From assembly GCF_008326305.1 (NCBI RefSeq), contig NZ_BIXY01000021.1:1-64000 (forward strand): 64,000 nt of DNA, in the 5' to 3' direction. Under the pieces are notes generated by a model. That model saw only the letters and a program-made list of their open reading frames with translations, had not been told where the DNA came from and ran no database searches. Below are positions 8,606 to 17,242 of the stretch, piece by piece; the first letter of the stretch is position 1; every line of letters begins with the position of its first letter. The position numbers were made by a program, and so were the translations under genes. Source of the DNA: Dictyobacter arantiisoli (lineage in GTDB: Bacteria; Chloroflexota; Ktedonobacteria; Ktedonobacterales; Ktedonobacteraceae).

Positions 8606-9184
8606 ATTTCCTCAAAAAAAATACAGGGGTTCTAAAAACCCGCGTATTTCCGAATACCCGCCTATAATAACACACGCTTTAATAGCTTGTACACCTGTAT
8701 ATGACGTTTTGGCAATTGGTAGATTAAAAAAACTCTTGCTCTGCATGGAAAAGCTAATAGTGGGTGTGATCTTCTTTCCTATAGATAGGACGTTCTTGCT
8801 CAGATTTTTTAACTATGTGTCTGTTTTGTACCGGTACGATGGTGAGGAATGTTGATAGCACGGTAAGGATTCATGAGCGAATGTGATTTTTCGTATGCTT
8901 GTATACTTATAGTTATTAAGATTTTTGGTGAATTGCCTTAAAAACATCAGCCAACCCTAAGAAAACATTGAATTACTAACTCTAGTATGCTATAAAATCT
9001 ATTAGGATAAGTGAAAGTCCAAGAACGGTGTGAAGTGTTCTATGAGAAAATTTGCTAGTGTGCTAAATATAGACGTGAGAGAGAATATCTTATCTGGTAG
9101 AGAAGAGCGAGCAAAGCATTTGAGCAGGTTATTTAGCAGATAAGTTGTTCTGCGGAAGCCTGACTTTCCTGGAGGTTACGACTC
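8606..9184. other. Divergent control region, module copy B
   Basis: A 579-bp AT-rich region between the MerR-like and sigma-like genes of copy B. It holds a rightward promoter (8968-8996) and a short inverted repeat TCCTAT-AG-ATAGGA (8777-8790). Beside that repeat is a TATAGATA...TTCTTGC string also present in the copy A region. No convincing gene is seen in it. Confidence 0.5.
8968..8996 (+). promoter_or_regulatory. Sigma-70-type promoter for sigma-like gene B
   Basis: TTGAAT (8968-8973), a 17-base spacer and TATAAA (8991-8996), about 190 nt before the start of the sigma-like gene. The leader length is nearly the same as in copy A, which supports both calls. Confidence 0.55.
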
Positions 9185-9865
9185 ATGGCTGTCTATCGAC
9201 CGGTGGTACAGACGAATGATCGCCAGACGGTGAGCGATCGTGTATGGGGCGAATTATATAAGACCTTGCGCCCCTATATTCTTGGATGGGTATATTCCTC
9301 TGGTGTTACTTCCTGGCATGGCCAGGAGCTTGATATCGCTGATGATATATTGCAAGAAGCTGTGATTCGCACAATGAAGTATACGCGACTGGCAGAAAGT
9401 GGGGGGGGATTACCTATTCATTCAATGACCTGTTTTGGGCGGACCGTGGCGCATAATCATTTTCGTGATCTGCGTCGGCGTGAATTACGCCTGATTCGCC
9501 CTTCTTCACAGGATGGAGAGTTCTCCTATTTGCTGGCCAATGGTGATGACGTTGATCCTTCGGAGGTGGCTCTGGATAGCCTGATGCGCATCTCTGTACT
9601 TATGACTCTGGCTCGAATTATTATCGATTTTCCAGCCAAACAACGGACTGCATTGTTAATTGATCTAGCTAATCATAGTGATCTTTCTGGTGAGAGCGGC
9701 CCTTTGCAAACGGCCTTTGCCGCTGTTGGTATTGATTTGCGGGAATATCTTCGCTCGCTTTCGAATGATCCTCTTGAAAGAAGCCGCCATGCAGCTTCCT
9801 TAAGTATGGCCTATAAGCGTTTGCGTCAAACATTTCAAGTCAAGGATGATGATCTGACCTGGTAG
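9185..9865 (+). CDS. ECF-like RNA polymerase sigma factor, module copy B
   Basis: A 226-residue paralogue of the protein at 4928-5596. Region 2-like motifs are DIADDILQEAVIRTMKY and FGRTVAHNHFRDLRRRELRL. The C-terminal part repeats the pattern of copy A (FPAKQRTALLIDLANHSDL, DLREYLRSL, SLSMAYKRLR) without a clear region 4 helix-turn-helix. TGGAGG lies 9 bases before the ATG. No ECF-specific anti-sigma factor or zinc-binding partner is adjacent; the neighbours are the MerR-GAF regulator and kinase. The duplicated context suggests that regulator and sigma-like protein form one control circuit. Confidence 0.65.
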   Translation: MAVYRPVVQTNDRQTVSDRVWGELYKTLRPYILGWVYSSGVTSWHGQELDIADDILQEAVIRTMKYTRLAESGGGLPIHSMTCFGRTVAHNHFRDLRRRELRLIRPSSQDGEFSYLLANGDDVDPSEVALDSLMRISVLMTLARIIIDFPAKQRTALLIDLANHSDLSGESGPLQTAFAAVGIDLREYLRSLSNDPLERSRHAASLSMAYKRLRQTFQVKDDDLTW

Positions 9866-9941
9866 TATACATGTATACTGTTGTCTGTTGCAATAGAAGC
9901 ATGCATGAATTCTGATCTTCAGGTAGCTGTATGCTTCTATT
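9864..9941 (+). terminator. Palindrome and hairpin after sigma-like gene B
   Basis: A perfect 16-base palindrome AGTATACATGTATACT (9864-9879) overlaps the stop codon. It is followed by an 11-bp perfect inverted repeat (AATAGAAGCAT 9892-9902, ATGCTTCTATT 9931-9941) with a 28-base spacer and then T-rich sequence. The second structure is a plausible terminator; the first could be an operator or part of the same fold. Confidence 0.45.
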
Positions 9942-10079
9942 ACGATTTCTATTTGTTTTGTTCTTTGAGAATAAACAAAGTGCTATTTACTAACATGAGA
10001 TAAGCATGATACAATGGCGGAAGCCTTCCTCACCGTGCCTATGCCCGAATATAGATCCACTACAAAGGATAGTTACTCT

Positions 10080-11258
10080 ATGTCACAAATGTCTACATAC
10101 GCCCAGGATTATCTTCCCTATTTTCATCGCTATCAAGATGAGTATTTCCAACGCCTGGAGTCACTGGTCAATATTGATTCAGGGACCGGTCAGGTTGAGG
10201 GGATTAATCGCGTTATGGATTATCTTCTGCAGTGGTTGGTTGAAGCCGGTTTCGTGGTTGAATTGCATCCTAGTGCGGGTTTTGGCAATAATCTGGTGGC
10301 GCGCCGGCAGGGGAAAGGGACGGTCCGTATGCTCCTGGTGGGCCATGTGGATACTGTCTATCCTGCTGGTGCGGTCCAGGCTCAACCGTTCGCGATCAAG
10401 GATGGGGTGGTTTCCGGTCCCGGAGTGCTGGATATGAAATCGGGGGTGTTGCTGGCGGTGTATGTGGTGCGTGCATTGCTGGCGGCGGGATTTGAGCAGT
10501 ATAAAGAGCTGGTGCTGGTCTTTAATAATGATGAAGAGGTGGGTTCGCGGGGCAGTATTCCATTGTTGCGTGAGATTGCGCGCGATATTGATTATGCATT
10601 GGTATTAGAACCAGCCGGGAAACCTGGTTCGTTAACCCATTCGCGCAAGGGCACGGATAAATATGTGTTGGAAGTGCATGGCATTGCGGCGCATTCAGGT
10701 GCTGAACCGTTTAAGGGGCGGTCAGCCGTGGTTGAGCTGGCGCATAAGATACTTGCGATCCAGAACCTGCATGCCATGTTCCCCGGCGTCACTTTCAATG
10801 TGACCAATTTAAGTAGTAATGAGCCCTTGAATGTGGTACCGGATATGGCTCGCTGTTCGATTTCTGTGCGCTCATTCTATGCGCATGGTCTGGACGTTGC
10901 TGCGGCTGCTCTGGAGAAGATTGCTGGCAGTAGTAGCGTACCTGATACACGTAGCACGCTACTACGTACCACAGGCCGTCCACCCTATCAGCCTACTCCC
11001 GAAGTATTGCGTCTGGTGGAACTGGCAGAGATGGAGGCGCTGACCCTGGGGGTACAACTCAAGGCGGAGCCAAAAGGTGGTGTGTCGGACGCCAACATCT
11101 TGATTGACGCTGGCGTGCCGACATTGGATACCCTGGGTCCTGTTGGAGGCGGGATGCACAATCTGGAGCGTGAGCATATGCTGGTCGATTCGATGCCCAT
11201 CCGTGGTGCGCTCGTGGCAGGATTGCTTCAGCACATCTGCCTCTCCGATCATGCCTGA
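10080..11258 (+). CDS. M20-family metallopeptidase (glutamate carboxypeptidase-like)
   Basis: About 392 residues of the M20 zinc peptidase family (carboxypeptidase G2/ArgE/DapE type). Metal and catalytic motifs are in order: VGHVDTVYP (His ligand and Asp), GPGVLDMKSG (bridging Asp), NNDEEVGSRGS (catalytic Glu pair), LVLEPAG, and GGGMHNLE (C-terminal His). The dimerisation domain begins at RKGTDKYVLEVHG, with AHSG. There is no signal peptide, so it is probably cytoplasmic. The ATG at 10080 has AAAGGAT upstream; an upstream in-frame ATG at 10014 would add 22 residues but has a poor ribosome site. It likely cleaves a C-terminal amino acid or deacylates an amino acid; exact substrate cannot be told. 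Confidence 0.88.
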   Translation: MSQMSTYAQDYLPYFHRYQDEYFQRLESLVNIDSGTGQVEGINRVMDYLLQWLVEAGFVVELHPSAGFGNNLVARRQGKGTVRMLLVGHVDTVYPAGAVQAQPFAIKDGVVSGPGVLDMKSGVLLAVYVVRALLAAGFEQYKELVLVFNNDEEVGSRGSIPLLREIARDIDYALVLEPAGKPGSLTHSRKGTDKYVLEVHGIAAHSGAEPFKGRSAVVELAHKILAIQNLHAMFPGVTFNVTNLSSNEPLNVVPDMARCSISVRSFYAHGLDVAAAALEKIAGSSSVPDTRSTLLRTTGRPPYQPTPEVLRLVELAEMEALTLGVQLKAEPKGGVSDANILIDAGVPTLDTLGPVGGGMHNLEREHMLVDSMPIRGALVAGLLQHICLSDHA

Positions 11259-11307
11259 TCCACCCGTGAAGGGCAATACCGCTTAAACAAGAGAAATTTT
11301 GACGAAA

Positions 11308-11409
11308 AACGTAGGTGCGGCCCGAACGCCAGTGAGGCCCGCTTTCCCGTGAATCGTACGATGAGGGGGAAAGCGCACCTCGGCTGCGGCCTTGGCACGC
11401 ACCTACGTT
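11308..11409. repeat. Nested inverted-repeat element between convergent genes
   Basis: The outer 12-bp arms are perfect: AACGTAGGTGCG (11308-11319) and CGCACCTACGTT (11398-11409). Inside them, CGCTTTCCC pairs with GGGAAAGCG, around a palindromic CGTACG. The element sits between the ends of the M20 peptidase and NAD synthetase genes, so it may end transcription in both directions or be a small mobile palindromic repeat. It does not match the other repeat family in this window. Confidence 0.55.
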
Positions 11410-11440
11410 CTCCATCATTTGTGGTTTTCTCCTATATTCC

Positions 11441-13204
11441 TTATTTGCCTTCGCGATAGCGGTTGGTGATTGGCAAGCGGCGGTCGCGACCGAAGGCACG
11501 TGGCGTGATCTTGATACCCGGAGGGGCCTGGCGACGTTTGTATTCGCTTTGATCTACCAGACGAAGTACGCGTTCAATCGTGGCTTTCTGATAGCCCATT
11601 GCCAGCATTTCTTCAAAGCTACGATCATCCTCTACATAGGCCTCCAGAATAGGATCGAGTTCCTCATAGGGTGGCAGGCTATCTACGTCTTTCTGGTCTG
11701 GTCTGAGCTCAGCAGATGGTGGCTTGTCGATAACCGTTTGGGGAATGACAGGCTTGTCACCCAGGGTATTGCGATAGCGGCAGAGGGCAAAGACCAGTGT
11801 TTTCAGCACATCCTTCAGCACAGCATAACCGCCAGCCATATCACCATAGAGCGTGCTATAGCCTACTGCCATCTCTGATTTGTTGCCGGTGGTCAGGACG
11901 AGGGGACCGAAGCGGTTGGAGACGGTCATCAGGATATTGCCGCGAATGCGGGCCTGAAGGTTTTCAGCGGCCAGTCCTGGATCTTCCGCGCCCAGTATCG
12001 GCTCCATCATATGCAGGGAGGTGCGGAAGGTCTCCTCAATCGCAATGGTCTGGTAACGTATGCCGAGATTGTCCGCCAGTAGTTGCGCGTCGCTCTTACT
12101 GTGGTCTGACGAATAGCCTGATGGCATTGAGATCCCAAACACATTCTCTGCGCCCAGGGCATCGGCGGCGATCACTGCCACCAGCGTCGAGTCGATACCT
12201 CCTGAGAGACCAATGATCACCTGTTTAAAGCCGGTTTTATGTACATAGTCGCGCGTGCCGAGTACCAGGGCGGAGTAAATCTCTTGCAAGGGTGGCATTT
12301 TGGCTTCAATTCGTTGTGGGGCTGCCAGCAGGGCAGGATGCTCATCTGGTATCTTTAAGGGTCGGGGATCGATAATGATCTCGGGTACATTCTGATTGGT
12401 CGTGCGCCAGCGTTCCTGGCGACGGCGTGGATCATGCAGGCGTGAACGGAACACCGAGGCCGTATCCACATCCACCATCAGAAGATCCTCGCTAAACTGT
12501 TTGCCGCGCGCAATCAAGAGTCCCTGCTCATTAAAGACCGTACTCCCACCGTCAAAGACCAATTCATCCTGACCACCGACCAGATTCAAGTAGGCGATAA
12601 TTACGCCATTGTCGGCGGCACGGGTCGAGATCATCTCTTCGCGTACGACGCCTCTGCCCTGATAGAAGGGCGAGCCATTGATATTGATAATCACTTCCGC
12701 ACCCGCCTGCGCCTGTTGAGTCAACGGACCGGTGGGATACCAGATATCTTCGCAAATATTGATGCCAATATGAATATCATGTAGCAAGAAGATTGGCGCG
12801 GTCGTGCCCGCGCTGAAGTAGCGATACTCATCGAAGACGCCATAATTGGGCAGGTAGTGTTTATGATAGACACCCACCAGTTTCCCCTCATAGATCACCG
12901 CCGCGGCATTATAGATATCATGATCGCGATCCACGAAGCCCACAATTGCTGTTGTGCCTGGCATATCCTGGCTGGCCTGTACAATTTCATCTAGTTTGCG
13001 CAGGTTCGCGGTAATAAAGCCCGGCTTCAATAAAAGATCCTCTGGCGGATAACCGGTCAGGGCAAGCTCTGGAAAACAAACCAGATGTGCTCCCGCTGCA
13101 TGAGCTTGCTGCATATAGGATAATATCTTTTGGGTATTGCCATCTAAATCACCGACCGTCATATTGGTCTGGGCAAGTGCGATTCTTAGCGGTATGATAT
13201 TCAC
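11441..13204 (-). CDS. nadE: Glutamine-dependent NAD+ synthetase
   Basis: A two-domain enzyme of about 587 residues that makes NAD+ from deamido-NAD+, ATP and glutamine. The N-terminal nitrilase-type glutaminase has the Glu-Lys-Cys triad: ELALTGYPPED, YHKHYLPNYGVFDE and NICEDIWYP. The C-terminal ATP-pyrophosphatase domain has the P-loop LSGGIDSTL and the GNKSEMAVGY signature. Full length for the family. The GTG at 13204 is chosen over an upstream GTG at 13240 because AAAGGA lies 7 bases before it and homology begins with IPLRIALAQ. It is divergent from the membrane protein gene at 13338, with 133 bp between them. Confidence 0.95.
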   Translation of the reverse strand: MNIIPLRIALAQTNMTVGDLDGNTQKILSYMQQAHAAGAHLVCFPELALTGYPPEDLLLKPGFITANLRKLDEIVQASQDMPGTTAIVGFVDRDHDIYNAAAVIYEGKLVGVYHKHYLPNYGVFDEYRYFSAGTTAPIFLLHDIHIGINICEDIWYPTGPLTQQAQAGAEVIININGSPFYQGRGVVREEMISTRAADNGVIIAYLNLVGGQDELVFDGGSTVFNEQGLLIARGKQFSEDLLMVDVDTASVFRSRLHDPRRRQERWRTTNQNVPEIIIDPRPLKIPDEHPALLAAPQRIEAKMPPLQEIYSALVLGTRDYVHKTGFKQVIIGLSGGIDSTLVAVIAADALGAENVFGISMPSGYSSDHSKSDAQLLADNLGIRYQTIAIEETFRTSLHMMEPILGAEDPGLAAENLQARIRGNILMTVSNRFGPLVLTTGNKSEMAVGYSTLYGDMAGGYAVLKDVLKTLVFALCRYRNTLGDKPVIPQTVIDKPPSAELRPDQKDVDSLPPYEELDPILEAYVEDDRSFEEMLAMGYQKATIERVLRLVDQSEYKRRQAPPGIKITPRAFGRDRRLPITNRYREGK

Positions 13205-13337
13205 TATAGATCCTTTCTGTTCTTGCTGAAATCTGCACACTGCATGATGCTATTGAGGGCAGAGACAAAACGTGGTATGGACCCTCTAACCAGGGCAGAG
13301 TACTATTGTTAAAACACGCCTAAGGAGTTTCTCTCAC

Positions 13338-13964
13338 ATGGAAGCCTTGATCTTTTTGCTGTACGTTGTTCCATTTCTACTCGCGTTTTATTTTGCCTTC
13401 CTGTTCTTTATCATACGCCCACCAAAGGCAATCTGGGTAGCTTCACTGCTTGGTGGATTGGTGATGGGTATCATGAATGTGCTTGTGGATATTGTAGCTT
13501 ATTATAGCCAGTGGTGGCATTACTCTTTGCTGCAATCGGGATTGAACAATCCAAACGCAGCCCAATCCTATCTGGCGAAAGAGTTTGTGCATGTCATTAA
13601 TGTACTGCATGCCCCCCTGCCATTTTATTTGACCCCCATCCTCATTTATGGGAGCCTGGCGTATCTCCTCATCTGGCGTTTCTGGTCCGGTAAAGGACGC
13701 TGGTTCTCCTATGTATTGCTGGCAGGTGTGCCACTATTCAGCATTTACCGCGACATTTCCGGTGGACTCGAAAATACCTCATATCAGGTCTGGACTAATG
13801 TCCCTCTGGCGGTGGTAGCGACGGTTGTGCTGTGGCTGGTCGCCTTTTTCCTGGGTTATCTATTGTTCTGGCGCACTGCCCGGCATATGCCCTTTGTTGC
13901 GCATCCAGTTGACGCAGAGGAAGTGGAGCAGGCACAGGACGCCCGGCCTCATGTATCCAGGTAG
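13338..13964 (+). CDS. Polytopic membrane protein of unknown function
   Basis: A 208-residue, strongly hydrophobic protein with about six predicted membrane segments, the first at residues 2-26. A short hydrophilic C-terminal tail begins near HPVDAEEVEQ. Loops are Tyr- and Trp-rich. I do not recognise a family motif. The start has AAGGAG upstream and is clear. It is followed 67 bp later by the thioesterase gene and is possibly cotranscribed with it, but no functional link is evident. Confidence 0.75.
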   Translation: MEALIFLLYVVPFLLAFYFAFLFFIIRPPKAIWVASLLGGLVMGIMNVLVDIVAYYSQWWHYSLLQSGLNNPNAAQSYLAKEFVHVINVLHAPLPFYLTPILIYGSLAYLLIWRFWSGKGRWFSYVLLAGVPLFSIYRDISGGLENTSYQVWTNVPLAVVATVVLWLVAFFLGYLLFWRTARHMPFVAHPVDAEEVEQAQDARPHVSR

Positions 13965-14031
13965 TATAATCTTGATCGAGTATGTCGTGAGACAGGATCA
14001 TGTATCTTACTAGAAAGGTGAGTAGAGAGCC

Positions 14032-14490
14032 GTGGATGATGCACAAAAGGAGTTGCTGGCACGTTTAAATGCGAGGCGTCAGGGTACCGTCATGGAAGCG
14101 TTAGATATTACTGTGGTAGAGGCCACTCTGGAGAAGGTAGTGGCCTCGATGCCAATTGGTCCTCAACATCTACAAATAGTGGGATATTTGCATGGTGGCG
14201 TCTCAGTTGTCCTGGCGGAAACGGTCGCCTCCATTGCCAGTGTTTTGCATATCGATGCTGAACGTCAGATGGCCTTTGGTTTGGAGATCAATGCCAACCA
14301 TCTGCGCCCCAAACGGGATGGCATTGTGCTGGGAACTGCCACACCGATCCATCTTGGCAAAACCACTCATGTCTGGGATGTACGCATCACGGATGAGCGC
14401 GACAAGCTAATCTGTATTTCGCGTTGCACCGTTGCCGTCGTTGATCAACCACCAGATGGTAGCAATCCTTTACTGCCTGATCCCCGCTAA
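14032..14490 (+). CDS. PaaI-type hotdog-fold thioesterase
   Basis: A 152-residue single hotdog domain. The HGGVSVVLAETVAS helix and the central MPIGPQHLQIVGYLHGG are typical of the PaaI / 1,4-dihydroxy-2-naphthoyl-CoA thioesterase group; the Glu of AET is the usual catalytic carboxylate. The reaction would be hydrolysis of an aromatic or short acyl-CoA. The start is GTG with GAAAGGTGAG upstream. No menaquinone genes lie nearby, so a role in that pathway cannot be assigned from context. Confidence 0.85.
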   Translation: MDDAQKELLARLNARRQGTVMEALDITVVEATLEKVVASMPIGPQHLQIVGYLHGGVSVVLAETVASIASVLHIDAERQMAFGLEINANHLRPKRDGIVLGTATPIHLGKTTHVWDVRITDERDKLICISRCTVAVVDQPPDGSNPLLPDPR

Positions 14491-14514
14491 GTGCGTGCCA
14501 CTAATTATTGAGGG

Positions 14515-14639
14515 TGAGTCTGACTTCTCTGGTTTTTGCGATCTTCGCGCATGAGTTTTCGCCCCGAGGTGCTTAAAAAAGAGCACCTGTCTGCTGTGGA
14601 GTAGCAGGATCCCGATGAGACAGAGAGCCAGACACATTC
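14515..14639 (-). repeat. Degenerate interspersed repeat without palindrome core
   Basis: It contains GCATGAGTTTTCGC, as in the right unit, then a short hairpin AGGTGCT...AGCACCT. CAGGATCCCGATG and GACACATTC follow, matching the reversed left unit of the 44.99-45.19 kb copy. The long palindrome is absent. It lies between convergent thioesterase and HAD phosphatase genes. Confidence 0.65.
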
Positions 14640-14688
14640 TGATCCGCCGAGCGCGTGATCAGTAGATGTGTCTGGTTGGATAGGGAGG

Positions 14689-15507
14689 TCAGGATTTGAG
14701 GGCGTGGAGTACGGCGGCGAGGTCTTCATAGACATAATCTGGTTTGAGTGTGGAGGCAGCGAGGCTGGCGGGCGTGTCTTTGCCGGAAAAGACGAGCAAG
14801 GTCTGGGTGCCAGCGGCCGCGCCAGCCTTAATATCAATCCCGATATTGTCGCCAACCATCACGGTTTCGGATGGCTGGCTGTTCAGCTTACGCATGGCTT
14901 CCTGGAGGAGGGCTGGTTCTGGTTTGCCGATCACTTTGGGACTGGTCTCGCTTCCGGCCTCAATCGCCGCTACCATCGTGCCACAGCCAGCCGTTAATGC
15001 GCCACCGGCAATCGGTAACAATGGATCGCGGTTGATGGCGATAAAGTCCGCCCCTTTGCGAATAGCCAGTACGGCCTCGGTCAATTTTTTGTAGTTGAAT
15101 GAGCGGTCCAATCCCACAAAGACTACATCAGTGCCCTGCCAATCCTCATTAGAGATTTTGAGACCATGGGAACGTACAATATCGAAGAGGGGAGCTTCGC
15201 CAATCACATAGACCGAGCCGCCGGGGAAGCGCTGGGCGATACTCTGTACTGCCGCCTGTGCCGCACCCATCACATGGGATAGATCCGTGCTGATGCCCAC
15301 GCGGGCCAGTTTCTCAACAACCTGAAGCTCGCTTGCAAAAGAATTATTAGTAAGGTAAAGATATTTTTTATGCTGTGCATCGAGCCAATCAATAAACTCT
15401 CTGGCACCATTAATGACACTTTCTCCTCGATAGACCACACCATCGAGATCGATCAGATAGGTCGTGACATCCTGTAGAGATGGCTGTATAGGTGGTATTT
15501 GTGACAT
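14689..15507 (-). CDS. HAD-superfamily subclass IIA phosphatase (NagD-like)
   Basis: About 272 residues. Motif I is YLIDLDGVVYRG with the DxD nucleophile pair. The cap domain lies between, with YLTNNS carrying the motif II Ser/Thr, and the C-terminal motifs are KPEP (Lys) and VGDNIGIDIKAG (acidic pair). These are signatures of NagD, 4-nitrophenylphosphatase and phosphoglycolate phosphatase-type enzymes that dephosphorylate small metabolites. The ATG at 15507 is preferred; the longer frame starts at a TTG without homology. It is cytoplasmic and lies downstream of dnaA on the same strand, 180 bp away. Confidence 0.9.
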   Translation of the reverse strand: MSQIPPIQPSLQDVTTYLIDLDGVVYRGESVINGAREFIDWLDAQHKKYLYLTNNSFASELQVVEKLARVGISTDLSHVMGAAQAAVQSIAQRFPGGSVYVIGEAPLFDIVRSHGLKISNEDWQGTDVVFVGLDRSFNYKKLTEAVLAIRKGADFIAINRDPLLPIAGGALTAGCGTMVAAIEAGSETSPKVIGKPEPALLQEAMRKLNSQPSETVMVGDNIGIDIKAGAAAGTQTLLVFSGKDTPASLAASTLKPDYVYEDLAAVLHALKS

Positions 15508-15686
15508 AGTTGTCGTGTAATCTCCCTTTATATCTAACCATACAAGCAAGCAGGGCAATCGTCTCTATGAAAATAGCTGAATATGCTGATGGTATTGGTA
15601 TATCTAATCTGCGCATCCAGTATATCACAGGTCAATTGCCCTGCTTGATGGGTTGATAGGTAGCTGACAACCTCGGTGTGAAAGAA

Positions 15687-17225
15687 CTATTCACGCATAA
15701 GTTGCTCGCGGATCGCCGTGATCTCACGGCGCAGGGATTGATTGACATTGATAGTCCGATCAATCTTCTCGCAAGAGTGGAGCACGGTACTATGATCCCG
15801 CCCGCCAAATAACTGTCCAATCTCCAGCAGCGAAGTTGAAGTCTCCTGCCGGATCAGGTACATCGCAATCTGGCGTGGGGTCACAATATATTTATCGCGC
15901 TGCTTGCCGCACATCGCTTCCAGAGAGATATGATAATAATCCGCCACGACCTGAGCGATCTGCCGACTATTCAGGGTAGGTTCACGCGTATCTGTACCCA
16001 GGGATGAGATAGCGGCGCGGGCCACATCCATCGTCAGTTCGGAGCGATGCAGTTTTTGGAACGCCATCAAACGATTCAAACAGCCTTCTAATTCACGGAT
16101 ATTGGTCTGTACGCGTCCAGCGATATAGGCAATAATTTCATCTGGCACCTGATAGTGCAGCAGATCTGCCTTGACACGCAGGATCGCCATTCTCGTCTCC
16201 AGATCAGGTGGCTGGATATCCGCGATCAAGCCCCACTCGAAACGCGAGCGTAAGCGTTCCTCCAGACTAAGAATCGCTTTGGGTGGACGATCGGAACAGA
16301 TCACAATCTGCTTGCTCATCTCATACAGACTATTGAAGGTATGGAAAAACTCTTCTTCCGTTGACTCTTTGCCAGCAATAAACTGGATATCGTCCACCAG
16401 CAGGATATCCACCGAGCGATACTTGGCCCGGAATTCTTCCTGTGTGCGATAACGAATAGCATTGACAATCTCATTGGTAAACTGTTCGGACGAGACATAG
16501 AGGACCGCCAGGCCCGTCTGCACCCCTTGATGTCCAATTGCGTGCAAAAGGTGGGTCTTGCCCAGTCCTACACCTCCATACAGGAAGAGAGGATTATAGG
16601 ACTCACCAGGAGCCTCGGCGACCGCCAGGGAAGCCGCATGTGCCAGCCGATTGCTATTGCCCACGATAAAAGCATCGAAGGTATAGCGCGGATTCAGTTT
16701 ATTATGGGCCAGCATATTCGCGCGCTGCTCGCTCTCCCAATCCAGGGTATTCGGCGAAGCATACGCAAACTCAGTCTGAGATGGAGCTTCTGGCTCTGGC
16801 TCTGGCTCATAATACTGATGTGCGAGTGGAGCCTGAGACTGCGCTTGCTGGCGTGGATGCAGCGGTATGCCGTTGGGTGAAGCTTGAGGCTCACGCTCAG
16901 CATACGGTTGAGTATGCTGAAGTTCATCCTCCTCGGGATACTCAGCCGGTTGTACCATCAAGGCAACAGGAAGACCAATTACCTCTTTCAGCACATCTTC
17001 CAGCAAATACTGCCAGCGTGTGGTAATCACATCGCTGGCCAGATCATTTGGAACTTGAAGAATAAAAGCCAGCCCTTGCTTAGGATCATCGGGATCATCT
17101 GATTCAATCTCATCTTGAGGAATAGCTGTCAGATGGGCATCTTGCAGCCATGTTTTGGTTAAATCATCGATGGGAGTAATATCCAGTTGTGCAAGGGCCG
17201 AACGCCAGATAGTCGCGGTATTCAC
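15687..17225 (-). CDS. dnaA: Chromosomal replication initiator DnaA
   Basis: A full-length DnaA of about 512 residues. Domain I is at 1-95. An acidic/Gln-rich linker (about 95-170) includes EPEPEPEAP. The AAA+ domain has Walker A GVGLGKTHLLHAIG (about 217-230), Walker B ILLVDDIQFIAGKE, and the LRSRFEWGL sensor/arginine region. The C-terminal DNA-binding domain has DHSTVLHSCEKI. It binds DnaA boxes and opens the replication origin. The start is GTG with GGGGGAA upstream. Unusually, dnaN and recF do not follow. The upstream neighbour is a RidA gene 17 bp away. A pair of perfect-type DnaA boxes is found 12 kb away, before mraZ. Confidence 0.96.
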   Translation of the reverse strand: MNTATIWRSALAQLDITPIDDLTKTWLQDAHLTAIPQDEIESDDPDDPKQGLAFILQVPNDLASDVITTRWQYLLEDVLKEVIGLPVALMVQPAEYPEEDELQHTQPYAEREPQASPNGIPLHPRQQAQSQAPLAHQYYEPEPEPEAPSQTEFAYASPNTLDWESEQRANMLAHNKLNPRYTFDAFIVGNSNRLAHAASLAVAEAPGESYNPLFLYGGVGLGKTHLLHAIGHQGVQTGLAVLYVSSEQFTNEIVNAIRYRTQEEFRAKYRSVDILLVDDIQFIAGKESTEEEFFHTFNSLYEMSKQIVICSDRPPKAILSLEERLRSRFEWGLIADIQPPDLETRMAILRVKADLLHYQVPDEIIAYIAGRVQTNIRELEGCLNRLMAFQKLHRSELTMDVARAAISSLGTDTREPTLNSRQIAQVVADYYHISLEAMCGKQRDKYIVTPRQIAMYLIRQETSTSLLEIGQLFGGRDHSTVLHSCEKIDRTINVNQSLRREITAIREQLMRE

Positions 17226-17242
17226 CGTTGTTCCCCCGTGAT

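Noticed and set aside
10006-10437. A 143-codon frame overlapping the start of the M20 peptidase
   Set aside because: It is a shifted frame of the peptidase gene with Trp/Ser/Arg-rich composition and no motif.
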